From VAZQ01 sp036557665 (GTDB lineage Bacteria; Pseudomonadota; Alphaproteobacteria; Rhizobiales; Xanthobacteraceae): a stretch of DNA of 64,000 nt. Position 1 is the first letter of the stretch. Every line of letters starts with the position of its first letter. This document shows positions 23,306 through 31,520 of the stretch, one piece after another. Position numbers and translations under genes: made by a program. Under the pieces are notes generated by a model, which did not search any database, had not been told where the DNA came from, and saw nothing but the letters and a program-made list of their open reading frames with translations. The stretch lies in NCBI GenBank assembly GCA_036557665.1, contig DATBHG010000055.1:124001-188000 (forward strand). Reading direction: 5' to 3'.

Positions 23306-24067
23306 CTATTGCGCCGTCATGCCGCCGTCGAGGGTGAGTATGGTGCCGGTTGCGAACCGGCTCTCGTCGCTGGCAAGAAACAGGATGCCGGCGGCAATCT
23401 CCTCGGGTGTGCCCAGGCGCCTAAGCAGCTGGCGCGCGGCGAGCGTCTTGCGGGTCGCGGTCGGATCGTGGCTTCGCCTGAGGATGTCGTCGAAATAGGG
23501 TGTGTCGACTGTGCCCGGCGCGATCGCATTGCAGCGGATGCCGTCCCCCACATGATCGACAGCAATTGCGCGCGTGAGCGCCGCCACCGCACCCTTTGAC
23601 GCACAATAGGCGGCGCGATTGGCGATGCCGACCGCGGCGACCACGGAGGCGGTGTTGACGATGGTGCCGCCGCCATTTCGTTTCATGATCGGGATTGCGT
23701 ATTTGCTGCACAGAAACACACCCCGGACGTTGACCGCCATCAGCGCGTCCCAGGCCTCCTCGTCGGTTTCGAGCACGCTTCCCGGAATGCCGTAGCCCGC
23801 ATTGTTCACGAGCACATCGAGACGTCCGAAGCGTTGCACGGTCGCTTCGATCATGCGCTGGACGTCCGCGGAGCTCGCGACGTTCGCCTCTACGGCAACC
23901 GCCTGTGCGCCCTTGCCGGCGCATGCCGCGGCGACGGCATCGGCACTCGCCGGGCGCTTATCGGCCACGACAAGCCGCGCGCCCTCCTGCGCGAACAGCA
24001 GGCACGTGGCCCGACCGATCCCGGAGCCGCCGCCGGTAACCAGGCAGACCTTATCGTGCAGCCGCAT
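23306..24067 (-). CDS. SDR family dehydrogenase
   Basis: Classical SDR of 253 residues with cofactor loop TGGGSGIG (11-18), NNAG, and catalytic Ser (NTASVV), Tyr and Lys (YCASKGA); the C-terminal LDGG is present. Asp/Lys residues after the second beta strand (VVADKRP) favour NAD over NADP. Its first codons overlap the 3' end of the MaoC gene by 17 bases, so it belongs to the same transcript. In that context it could oxidise a 3-hydroxyacyl or hydroxy intermediate (inference). It ends 14 bases from the convergent FadJ-like gene. Confidence 0.88.
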   Translation of the reverse strand: MRLHDKVCLVTGGGSGIGRATCLLFAQEGARLVVADKRPASADAVAAACAGKGAQAVAVEANVASSADVQRMIEATVQRFGRLDVLVNNAGYGIPGSVLETDEEAWDALMAVNVRGVFLCSKYAIPIMKRNGGGTIVNTASVVAAVGIANRAAYCASKGAVAALTRAIAVDHVGDGIRCNAIAPGTVDTPYFDDILRRSHDPTATRKTLAARQLLRRLGTPEEIAAGILFLASDESRFATGTILTLDGGMTAQ

Positions 24068-24521
24068 GCTGCCCCTTCGGGAGAGTCTCGTTGCTCACCC
24101 AGCGCAGCACGTGCCGTGCGATCGCGACCAGCACGCCATCCTGATTGACGGCGCTGATGTCGGCCACCGACTGCTGCTTCTGTGCATCCACTTCCGCGAT
24201 GGTGTAGGTGAGCGTAACCGTGTCGCCGATGAAGACCGGACCGAGGAAGCGCACACGGTCGTAGCCGAGCGACACCGGCGTCGTTTCCAGTGTAGCGCCA
24301 TTGCATCTGTCGATCATCATCGTCGAGCAGGTGGACATGTAACCGATGATCAGCGCGCCGTGCGCAATGCGGCGCCCGAATCTGGATTTGGCCATGTATT
24401 GCTCGTTGACGTGATTGACCGAGAAATCTCCGGTGATCCCGGCGAACAAATAGATATCGGTTTCCCCGACCGTCTTGGCGAAAGTAACGCTGTCGCCGAT
24501 CTTGACGTAGAAATCCTGCAT
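24051..24521 (-). CDS. MaoC family dehydratase (R-specific enoyl-CoA hydratase type)
   Basis: Hot-dog fold protein of 156 residues of the MaoC/PhaJ group, which hydrates enoyl-CoA or dehydrates 3-hydroxyacyl-CoA. The hydratase-2 signature Asp and His are visible in FAGITGDFSVNHVNEQYM (Asp and His six residues apart), followed by RRIAHGALIIGYMS. It lies between a CoA transferase (about 200 bp upstream) and an SDR (overlapping downstream), a combination typical of acyl-CoA degradation. The substrate cannot be inferred. Confidence 0.88.
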   Translation of the reverse strand: MQDFYVKIGDSVTFAKTVGETDIYLFAGITGDFSVNHVNEQYMAKSRFGRRIAHGALIIGYMSTCSTMMIDRCNGATLETTPVSLGYDRVRFLGPVFIGDTVTLTYTIAEVDAQKQQSVADISAVNQDGVLVAIARHVLRWVSNETLPKGQHAAAR

Positions 24522-24724
24522 CGCGGCCGCTCATCCTCTCGCCGTCACGCCGGCGCCATTCGCGAGCATCCCCGTCTTTGCCCGGCTGAAGCGGAAGCAG
24601 GACGCGGGTGGCGCCGGAGCTCGGGCTTGCGCGAGCTCTGTATCATCGAGTCGGGACGGCCGGGTAAACCCGACGATCGCCGCGCCCGGCCATGGCGACG
24701 CAAACAGCTCAAGGTGAAACTGCA

Positions 24725-25933
24725 CTACGATCCCTCCGCGGCGCGCACCACGCCTTCCCGGATCAGCGCCGCGATCTCGGCGGTAGCAAAGCCAAGCTCG
24801 GCCAGGATCTGCTCGGTCTGCGCCCCAAGGGACTGCGGCGGCAGGCGAATGCCGGCCGCTTCTCCATCATAGCGCACGGGATGATTGACCAGGGTGACCG
24901 GCGCGCCGGTCTTCCCGTCGCCCGAAACCGTCACGAGCATCTGCACGTGCTTGACCTGTGGATCCTCGATGATGTCCTCGTAGCCCTGGACACGCGCATG
25001 CCAGATCTTGGCCTGCTCCATGCGCCGGCTCCAATCCGCCGTGGTCTGCGTCCGCAACTGCGAGGCGATCAGCTCACCGATCTCGTCCTGCCGCGTCCAG
25101 GCGTCCCGCTCGGAGAACGATGCCAGACGCGGCTCGCCGAGCGGATCCGCGAGCGCCCGCAATGAGGAGAGCGAGATGGCAACGTGGCCATCGCGTGTGG
25201 CGTATATCCCATAGGGAGCGGGGTAGTACCACCCGCCGAGATGCCGGCGCGCGCTCGCGCCGGCCGGCCGGTCGGCTGCATTGAGCCACGCCGTGAGCGA
25301 CTCCGCCTGGAGATCGAGCGCCGCCTGCAAGAGGCTTGCATCAACGCGGCACCCCTTCCCGGTGCGCTCGCGGCGCAGCAATGCGGCCAGGATGCCCATC
25401 GCGAACAGCGCCGCGCCGTGGTGGTCCACCACGGATACGCCGACCGGGCGAGGGCCGGTATCCGGCTGCCCGGTGATGGCCATCAGGCCGAATAGCGCCT
25501 GGGCCAGCAGATCCTGACCGGGACGCTGCGCATAAGGCCCGTCCGGGCCGTAGCCCGAGGCGGAGGCATAGATCAGACCGGGCTTGTGCCGTCGCAGCGC
25601 ATCATGACCGAAGCCGAGCTTGTCCATTACCCCGGGGCGGAAATTCTCCGCCACCACGTCGGCGCTCGCGATGAGCCCGAGCGCGATCTCCTTGCCCTTC
25701 GCGGACTTGAGATCGAGCGCAATGCTGCGCTTGTTGCGGTTGGCGCAGATGTGCAGCATGCCCTGGCCGTCGTGCCAGATGTCGCCGCTGCTCCAGTGGC
25801 GCTGCCAGGCACCCTCCAGCGGCTCGACCGCGATCACGTCGGCACCGAGATCCGCCAGCGCCTGAATGCCCATCGGACCTAACAGAAAATGGTTGAAGCT
25901 GATGATGCGGATGCCTTGCAGGAGATCGAGCAT
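24725..25933 (-). CDS. CaiB/BaiF family III CoA transferase
   Basis: Enzyme of about 402 residues that moves CoA from a donor acyl-CoA to an organic acid. It starts with LLQGIRIISFNHFLLGPMG, has ADLGADVIAVEP, the nucleotide-side segment NRNKRSIALDLKSAKG, and VVAENFRPGVMDKLG with the Glu-Asn region; the usual catalytic Asp of the family is in the GQDLLAQALFGLM segment. ATG 25933 is chosen because family members open with the PLxGIR-type strand; in-frame ATGs at 25969 and further upstream have no better ribosome-binding site. It follows the ABC importer genes on the same strand after 146 bp containing a REP-like hairpin. Confidence 0.9.
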   Translation of the reverse strand: MLDLLQGIRIISFNHFLLGPMGIQALADLGADVIAVEPLEGAWQRHWSSGDIWHDGQGMLHICANRNKRSIALDLKSAKGKEIALGLIASADVVAENFRPGVMDKLGFGHDALRRHKPGLIYASASGYGPDGPYAQRPGQDLLAQALFGLMAITGQPDTGPRPVGVSVVDHHGAALFAMGILAALLRRERTGKGCRVDASLLQAALDLQAESLTAWLNAADRPAGASARRHLGGWYYPAPYGIYATRDGHVAISLSSLRALADPLGEPRLASFSERDAWTRQDEIGELIASQLRTQTTADWSRRMEQAKIWHARVQGYEDIIEDPQVKHVQMLVTVSGDGKTGAPVTLVNHPVRYDGEAAGIRLPPQSLGAQTEQILAELGFATAEIAALIREGVVRAAEGS

Positions 25934-26025
25934 CGGATCGTCATACCTGCGGATATCTCTGGAGGTCATGGGCGGGTTGACCCGCGCATCAACCGAAAAA
26001 AGCGTTTCATTGGTGGAAGGGATGG

Positions 26026-26048
26026 ATTGCCGGGTCAAGCCCGGCAAT
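26026..26048. repeat. REP-like hairpin between the ABC ATPase and CoA transferase genes
   Basis: ATTGCCGGG (26026-26034) pairs perfectly with CCCGGCAAT (26040-26048) around TCAAG. This sequence type is a very common intergenic palindrome in Hyphomicrobiales as I know it. It lies at the 3' end of the transporter part of the operon and may protect mRNA or lower read-through. Confidence 0.75.
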
Positions 26049-26079
26049 GATCGCAGAGTTGCATGCCTGATTGGCGGTG

Positions 26080-27159
26080 TTATTGGTCGTCGAAGAAATG
26101 CAGATTAACAGCGGCAATCGCTGTTTCGAGCTCGGTCCCTGTCGCGAGCTTCAAATCCGGATCCACGCCCGCAACCCGGATATCGCTGCCGCCGACCCTG
26201 AGCACGAGAACCTGCTCATCCCCGAGCTGCTCGGTGATCATGACCGTCCCCTTCAAGCCCAGCTCGGCTGGATTGCCCGGAGGCCCGAGCCGGATATGCT
26301 GGGGACGCATGCCGACGCAGAGCGATTGTCCCACCCGTTTCCCGAGATGCGCAAACGGTCCGACGGGCAAGGTAAACCGCAAGCCCGGTGCCGCCAGCGT
26401 GAAGCCGTCGCCTTCTGAGCCCACGGTTGCAGTGATGAAATTCATCGCGGGGGAGCCGATGAAGCTTGCGACGAAGCGGTTGGCCGGCCGGCGGTAGAGA
26501 TCGAGCGGCGTGCCCATCTGCTGCACGGCCCCGTCCTTGAGGACGACGATGCGGTCGCCGAGCGTCATGGCCTCGGTCTGGTCATGGGTGACGAAGATCG
26601 AGGTGGTCTGAACGCGCAGCCGCAGCTCCTTGAGCTCGGTGCGCATCTGCGCGCGCAGCTGCGCGTCGAGATTCGATAACGGCTCGTCGAACAGGAAGAC
26701 CTTGGGATTGCGCACGATGCAGCGCCCGAGCGCAACCCGTTGCTGCTGTCCGCCGGAGAGCTGACGCGGACGCCGATCGAGCAGAGGCTCAATCGAGAGA
26801 ATCTTCGCGGCGCGAGCGACGGCGGCCGCGATCTCCGGCTCCGGGATGCGGCGGTTCCGCAGCCCGAACGCCAGATTGTCGCGCACGCTCATATGCTGAT
26901 AGAGCGCATAGTTCTGAAAGACCATGGCGATGTCGCGGTCCTTCGGCTGCAGATGGTTCACGACGCGGCCGCCGATGGAGATGGTGCCGCCGGTCGCCTC
27001 CTCGAGACCGGCGACCATGCGCAGGGTCGTTGATTTGCCGCAGCCGGAAGGGCCGACCAGCACCACGAATTCGCGATCCTGGATGTCGACACTGACGTCC
27101 TTCACCGCGACAACGGCCCCGTATTCCTTGCGCACGTTCGCGAGGACGACGTCGGCCAT
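26080..27159 (-). CDS. ABC transporter ATP-binding protein (UgpC/MalK type)
   Basis: Cytosolic ATPase of 359 residues energising the importer encoded by the next three genes. Walker A GPSGCGKST is at 37-45, the signature LSGGQQQR at about 136-143, Walker B VFLFDEPLSNLDA follows, and the switch His is in FVTHDQTEAM. The C-terminal third is the TOBE/MalK-type regulatory domain, which marks the carbohydrate (CUT1) class. It begins four bases after the stop of the second permease, as expected for an operon. Confidence 0.94.
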   Translation of the reverse strand: MADVVLANVRKEYGAVVAVKDVSVDIQDREFVVLVGPSGCGKSTTLRMVAGLEEATGGTISIGGRVVNHLQPKDRDIAMVFQNYALYQHMSVRDNLAFGLRNRRIPEPEIAAAVARAAKILSIEPLLDRRPRQLSGGQQQRVALGRCIVRNPKVFLFDEPLSNLDAQLRAQMRTELKELRLRVQTTSIFVTHDQTEAMTLGDRIVVLKDGAVQQMGTPLDLYRRPANRFVASFIGSPAMNFITATVGSEGDGFTLAAPGLRFTLPVGPFAHLGKRVGQSLCVGMRPQHIRLGPPGNPAELGLKGTVMITEQLGDEQVLVLRVGGSDIRVAGVDPDLKLATGTELETAIAAVNLHFFDDQ

Positions 27160-27163
27160 GGTA

Positions 27164-28060
27164 TCAGATCCGCAGCCCGCGCAGCACGTATCTCTGTCCG
27201 AACAACGTCACGATCAACGCCGGAACAAGCGCGATCACCGCGGTCGCGCTCATGAGATGCCACTCCATGCCCAGCTCATGCACGAACTGCGCCATCACCA
27301 CCGTCAGGATCGGGGTTTCATGTGCCGTGAGGATCAGCGCGAACAGGAACTCGTTCCAGGTATAAAGCCAGCACAGGATCGCCAGCGCTGTGAGGCCGGG
27401 GACCGCGGCCGGCATGGCCACACGCCAGAACGCTCCCCAGCGCGAGCAGCCGTCGATCATCGCGGCATATTCCATGGACGGATCGATGCCATCGAAGAAT
27501 CCCTTCATGATCCAGGAGAAGAAGCAGATGTGGACGGCAACGTGGGGGAGCAGCAGCCCCCAATAGGTGTCGAAGATGCCGAGCTGCTGGGTGACGAAAT
27601 AGAGCGGCAGCACCCAGGCAACGTAGGGCACGCAACGAAAGATGTAGATGAGCGAGAACCAGGTGCTCGGGATCGGTCCCTTGAAGCGCGACAGCATGTA
27701 GCCCGATGTGGCGGTAACGCCCAGCGAAAGCACCGTCGCCACGCTCGAGATCATGAAGCTGTTGAACAGGGCCCGGACCACGATCTCCTGGGACAGCACC
27801 TCGTGGAAATTGTCGATCGTGAATTCGGTCCCGCGGTGCACGTAATAGACCCCGCTTCCGGGCCGCAACGACGTCAGCACGAGCCAGAATACCGGGAATG
27901 CGAAAAGCAGGCAGACGGCTACGGCCGACAGCGCGAAAAACACGGCCTTGCCGCGTGGAGCAAGCGCACGGAAGAAGCTCGTTTCTCGGCGGGCTCCGGA
28001 CAGCGAGCGGCCGGGATGACTCGCTCGAGGCGGACGAGAGGCGAGAGGCCCGCGGTTCAT
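27164..28060 (-). CDS. carbohydrate-type ABC transporter permease (MalG/UgpE type)
   Basis: Inner-membrane permease of 298 residues with six predicted helices and the EAA-type loop in EYAAMIDGCSRWGAFWRVAMP, which docks the ATPase. The N-terminal 30 residues are an Arg-rich cytosolic leader before the first helix. ATG 28060 has GAGGTGA seven bases upstream and overlaps the end of the preceding permease region closely; an open frame extends further upstream but lies inside the preceding permease gene. Topology and length match MalG/UgpE partners. Confidence 0.92.
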   Translation of the reverse strand: MNRGPLASRPPRASHPGRSLSGARRETSFFRALAPRGKAVFFALSAVAVCLLFAFPVFWLVLTSLRPGSGVYYVHRGTEFTIDNFHEVLSQEIVVRALFNSFMISSVATVLSLGVTATSGYMLSRFKGPIPSTWFSLIYIFRCVPYVAWVLPLYFVTQQLGIFDTYWGLLLPHVAVHICFFSWIMKGFFDGIDPSMEYAAMIDGCSRWGAFWRVAMPAAVPGLTALAILCWLYTWNEFLFALILTAHETPILTVVMAQFVHELGMEWHLMSATAVIALVPALIVTLFGQRYVLRGLRI

Positions 28061-28065
28061 GCCGC

Positions 28066-28989
28066 TCACCTCGACACCTCGACGAAGCGATTGAGCAGCC
28101 GATAGAGGAGCAATGCGAAGATCACGATGATGATTGCGCCGATCACCGCGGCCGCGGAGCCGCGCGCGAGATTGAGGAACTGAAACGATTCCACATAGGC
28201 GTAGATGCTGAACACCTCGGTTGCCCGAGCCGGCCCGCCGCCGGAGATGGTCCACACGATGTCGAAGGTGCGGAATGCGTCGATCGCGCGGATCACCACG
28301 CATACCACCATGACCGGACGCAGCATGGGCAAAGTGATGTAGCGAAGGGTGCGCCAGGACCCAGCGGCGTCGATCTGCGCCGCTTCGAACGGCTCGGGTG
28401 GCAGGCTTTGCAGGCCGGCAAGCAGGATCAGCGCGAACCACGGCGTCCACAGCCACACGTCGGTCAGGAGGATGACGAGGAAGGCGGTCCAGCGCTGGGT
28501 CAGCCAGGAGATCGGTGCAACTCCGAGGCCTTCGAGGATCGCGTTGACGACGCCGAACTGGTCGTTGAACATCCAGCGGATCATGATCGCGGCAATAACC
28601 GGCGCGACCATCAGCGGCAGCAGCACGAAGGACTGCACCAGCCGGCGCCCGGGAAAGCGTCTGTTCAAGACGAGGGCGATCATCAGGCCGAGCACCAGAG
28701 AAACCGAGACGCTCGCGGCCATGAAGCCGAAGGTGTTGGGAAGCACGATCTGGAGGAATTCCGCGTCGCGGATGACGTGGACGTAGTTGGCGAGGCCCAC
28801 CCAGGTCCTCTTGGGGTCGTAGAGCGTCCAGTCACGGAAGCTGGCATTGGCGCCGGAGAGAATTGGGATGACCTGGAAGCAGAGAAGCACGAGCGCCGCC
28901 GGCGCAATCAGTGCCAGCATGAACCGCGTCTTCTCGTTCAGATGGACTCGCAGGGTGGACAAAATCGCTTCTCGCCTCCGGAGCCTCAT
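28066..28989 (-). CDS. carbohydrate-type ABC transporter permease (MalF/UgpA type)
   Basis: Inner-membrane permease of 307 residues with six helices starting at about residue 25 (FMLALIAPAALVLLCFQVIP). The docking loop is EAAQIDAAGSWRTLRYITLP, the typical EAA motif. It pairs with the second permease five bases downstream. The binding-protein gene lies upstream on the same strand across 152 bp. The pair forms the channel of a CUT1-class importer; the ligand cannot be read from these subunits. Confidence 0.92.
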   Translation of the reverse strand: MRLRRREAILSTLRVHLNEKTRFMLALIAPAALVLLCFQVIPILSGANASFRDWTLYDPKRTWVGLANYVHVIRDAEFLQIVLPNTFGFMAASVSVSLVLGLMIALVLNRRFPGRRLVQSFVLLPLMVAPVIAAIMIRWMFNDQFGVVNAILEGLGVAPISWLTQRWTAFLVILLTDVWLWTPWFALILLAGLQSLPPEPFEAAQIDAAGSWRTLRYITLPMLRPVMVVCVVIRAIDAFRTFDIVWTISGGGPARATEVFSIYAYVESFQFLNLARGSAAAVIGAIIIVIFALLLYRLLNRFVEVSR

Positions 28990-29141
28990 TCACGCGGCAC
29001 GGGCGATCTTGCCCACGCGGTGGCGGGCCGTACCGGTCCGCGTAAGCACGGCGCGCGAGCTATCTGCAGCGTCTGCGCCGCCGGAAGGGTGCGCCTCAGC
29101 CCATCCTACGAGCTGCCCCGCAAACGACGCAGGCGCGTGAG
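28990..29141. repeat. candidate dispersed rhizobial intergenic repeat
   Basis: These 152 bases separate the binding-protein and permease genes. Read on the minus strand the region includes a TCGTAGGATGGGC stretch and encodes, in one frame, the fragments VGWAEAHP and RHRVGKIARAA. I recognise both as recurrent spurious peptides from a dispersed repeat in Bradyrhizobium-like genomes (recollection, not searched). No gene is called here. Confidence 0.45.
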
Positions 29142-30449
29142 CTAATTCCCCGTGGCGGCGCGGTGGATTTTGTCGACATTGTCGGCAAGGACCTTGGCAA
29201 TGTCCGCGCGCTTTCCCGAGAGCGCGGCGATGGCCATGTCTGAATAAGCCTTGTGCACGGCCGGCCACTCCGCAAAGTAATAGGCAGAATGCGTGATCGG
29301 TGTTTGATCGAACACCGCATGCTTGAGCGCCGCAAAGTCCTTGTCCTCGGCGGCGAGCTTCGGCCAGAGCTTGACGTTGGGTGGCGGACCGCCGGTCTTT
29401 TTCCACATCTCGATCTGCCCGGTATCGTCGGTCATCATGGCGGAGAGCATTTCCTTGGCGAGCTTCTTGCGCTCCACGGGCACGCCCTTCGGGATCGCCC
29501 AACCCCAGATCTCGTTCCAGGACGTCGGACGCTGCGCCCGCGGGCCCATGGGGAAGGGCGCCATGCCGACCTTGCCGACGATCTTCGAGCGTTTGGGATC
29601 GTTGAACTCGCCGAAATGCGTGGAATCGACCAGCGTAAAAGCGGCGTCGCCCGCCATGAAGATGGCGTTCGCCTCGTTGCGTCCGTACGCCGTCATGCCG
29701 GGCGGGCTGATCTTGTGGGTGTTGATCGCGTCCCACCAGAACTCGACGATTTCCCGATGGCACGGCTCGGTCACGGCAGGCTCGAAGCTCGCAGCCGCGA
29801 GCTTGGCGTTGTCGCGCTCGAACAGCGGCTTGAGAATGTCGCAGTTGTTGGCCCACATGGTCCACCACAGGCTGAACCAGGTGTTGTTCATGCTCATGCC
29901 GCCGACATAGCCCCACTTCACCTTGCCTTCCTTCTGGAGGCGCTGGCTCACCGAGACCAGCTGCGCAAAGGTGGTCGGCACTTCCTCGGGCTTGAGCAGA
30001 TCGGTGCGGTAGAAGAACGTGCCGACCGTATGCGCCATAGGCACGACGGTAAGCTTCTTGTCATCGTTCCAGAAGGCGAGCAGCGGCCATTTGTCCGCAT
30101 TCTCGAGGCCTTTGACGTCATCGGTGGGCTCCAGCCATTTCTTCCAGAGCTGACCCCAGTCGTCGTTGTGCCAGATGATATCGAACTGGTCGGTGCCGGA
30201 GGTAAGGGTGGCGGTGGTCTTCTCCATGAACACGCTGTAGGCCATCGGCACGCGCGTGAGCTTCACACCGTGTCCTTTCGCCCACTTCTCCATCATGTCC
30301 AGCGAGGCATCCTGGATCGGGTTTTTCATGTACCCGATCTTGATCTCGCGATCCTGTGCCCCGGCGGGGAACATGCTTCCGCAGAGAGCGAGTGCCACCA
30401 CACTCGCAAGGCACAGGCGCATCAAGCTTCGAATTGCGCGCTCGAGCAT
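29142..30449 (-). CDS. extracellular sugar-type solute-binding protein
   Basis: Periplasmic binding protein of 435 residues in the family 1 / CUT1 class. A signal peptide spans about 1-31 (Arg-rich start, ALALCGSMFPAGAQ). The mature protein starts DREIKIGYMKNPIQD and shows the two-lobe pattern, with Trp-rich ligand-binding segments such as TWFSLWWTMWANN. GGGAGG precedes the ATG at good spacing. It heads the operon binding protein - permease - permease - ATPase - CoA transferase - MaoC - SDR, which suggests that the imported compound feeds acyl-CoA chemistry rather than simple sugar catabolism (inference). Confidence 0.92.
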   Translation of the reverse strand: MLERAIRSLMRLCLASVVALALCGSMFPAGAQDREIKIGYMKNPIQDASLDMMEKWAKGHGVKLTRVPMAYSVFMEKTTATLTSGTDQFDIIWHNDDWGQLWKKWLEPTDDVKGLENADKWPLLAFWNDDKKLTVVPMAHTVGTFFYRTDLLKPEEVPTTFAQLVSVSQRLQKEGKVKWGYVGGMSMNNTWFSLWWTMWANNCDILKPLFERDNAKLAAASFEPAVTEPCHREIVEFWWDAINTHKISPPGMTAYGRNEANAIFMAGDAAFTLVDSTHFGEFNDPKRSKIVGKVGMAPFPMGPRAQRPTSWNEIWGWAIPKGVPVERKKLAKEMLSAMMTDDTGQIEMWKKTGGPPPNVKLWPKLAAEDKDFAALKHAVFDQTPITHSAYYFAEWPAVHKAYSDMAIAALSGKRADIAKVLADNVDKIHRAATGN

Positions 30450-30769
30450 TGCTACCTCCCTCGGCTTCTACCGGCGTTCAAGTTTCGGCGCAGCCTTAGG
30501 CGAGCATCACACACCTTCGCGAACGGGATGGCAATCCGAGTGGAGCGCGACTCTGATCGTACATCCCGTGGGGCTCCGCCTCTTCAGCTCGCCCGGACAC
30601 CGAGCTCGCCGGTCCGAAATACCCGGAGGCAGGCCGGCGCATTCTTGGGTGGCCCCGACAACCGAAAGATTTTGTGTGGCTTGCCCTGGGGCAATCGACC
30701 CGACCCGCGAGGGGCGCCCCCATCGGTCGCCCTCCATCCGCCTGACATGGGCAAGAGGGCGAAAGGCGG
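30450..30769. other. intergenic region upstream of the importer operon
   Basis: Some 320 bases between the binding-protein start and the end of the SDR gene, both on the minus strand. The first part contains the ribosome-binding site and should contain the importer promoter. The rest is GC-rich with short open frames (one of 75 residues, 30496-30723 minus) whose composition does not look like a conserved protein and that have no ribosome-binding site I trust. A structured leader is possible but no known riboswitch pattern was recognised. Confidence 0.5.
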
Positions 30770-31510
30770 TCACGTCGGAGAGGGGAAATCCAGAAATCGG
30801 TGCAGACGATAAGAATAGAGCTTCCCGCTCTCCTGGTTGCCGGGCAGGCAGAGCTCTACGATCTTCTCCGCCGCTCTTTCGGGGGGCTCCAGAGTCATGG
30901 GGTCTTCTCCCGGCATCGCCTGGGCGCGCATGCGCGTGCGGATGGGGCCGGGGTTGAACAGGTTGACGCGCACGTGAGTGGTCGCGCTCTCAGCCGCGTA
31001 TGTACGCGCGAGCGCTTCGAGCGCGGCTTTGCTCACCGCGTAGGGCCCCCAATAGGCCGGCGCCTGCGCTGTGACGCCGGAGGTGACGAAGACCACGCGG
31101 CCCTCCTCGGAAGCTCTCAGCAGCGCATCGGTTGCACAGATGAGCCGCCAGTTGGCCGTCACATTGACCGCCAGCACTTCGTGCCATGTCTTGGATTCCA
31201 CGTGGCCGAGGGGGGAAAGAGGTCCGAGCATGGCTGCGTTGCCGACCAGCACGTCGAGCCGGCCGAAGCGCTCATGCAAGGCAAGACCCAGGCGGTCGAT
31301 GCCTTCGAAATCCTTGAGGTCGAGCGGAACGAGCGTGGCCGAGCCGCCTACGGCCTTGATGCCGTCATCGAGCTCTTCGAGCCCGCCGACGGTACGGGCC
31401 AACGCGACGACGTGGGCACCCGCCTTCGCCAGAGCGAGCGCGGTCGCGTAGCCGATTCCGCGCGAAGCGCCGGTGACGAGCGCAATGCGGCCGGCGAGCG
31501 GAGGCGGCAT
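30770..31510 (-). CDS. SDR family oxidoreductase downstream of purF
   Basis: SDR of 246 residues with cofactor loop TGASRGIG (14-21), GNAA in place of the usual NNAG, and catalytic Ser (VTSGVT), Tyr and Lys (YAVSKAA). It is 10 bp downstream of purF on the same strand, a neighbourhood I recall as conserved in Bradyrhizobium relatives, suggesting co-transcription with purine synthesis although no link in function is known. The C-terminus (SYRLHRFLDF) differs from FabG-like members, arguing against an acyl-ACP substrate. Confidence 0.86.
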   Translation of the reverse strand: MPPPLAGRIALVTGASRGIGYATALALAKAGAHVVALARTVGGLEELDDGIKAVGGSATLVPLDLKDFEGIDRLGLALHERFGRLDVLVGNAAMLGPLSPLGHVESKTWHEVLAVNVTANWRLICATDALLRASEEGRVVFVTSGVTAQAPAYWGPYAVSKAALEALARTYAAESATTHVRVNLFNPGPIRTRMRAQAMPGEDPMTLEPPERAAEKIVELCLPGNQESGKLYSYRLHRFLDFPSPT

Positions 31511-31520
31511 CTATTTGAAG

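Noticed and set aside
24531..24725. 64-codon frame between MaoC and the CoA transferase
   Set aside because: Its GTG merely abuts the CoA transferase stop and the sequence is unlike a conserved protein.
30496..30723. 75-codon frame in the importer leader
   Set aside because: No ribosome-binding site that I trust and no recognisable protein composition; described as leader instead.
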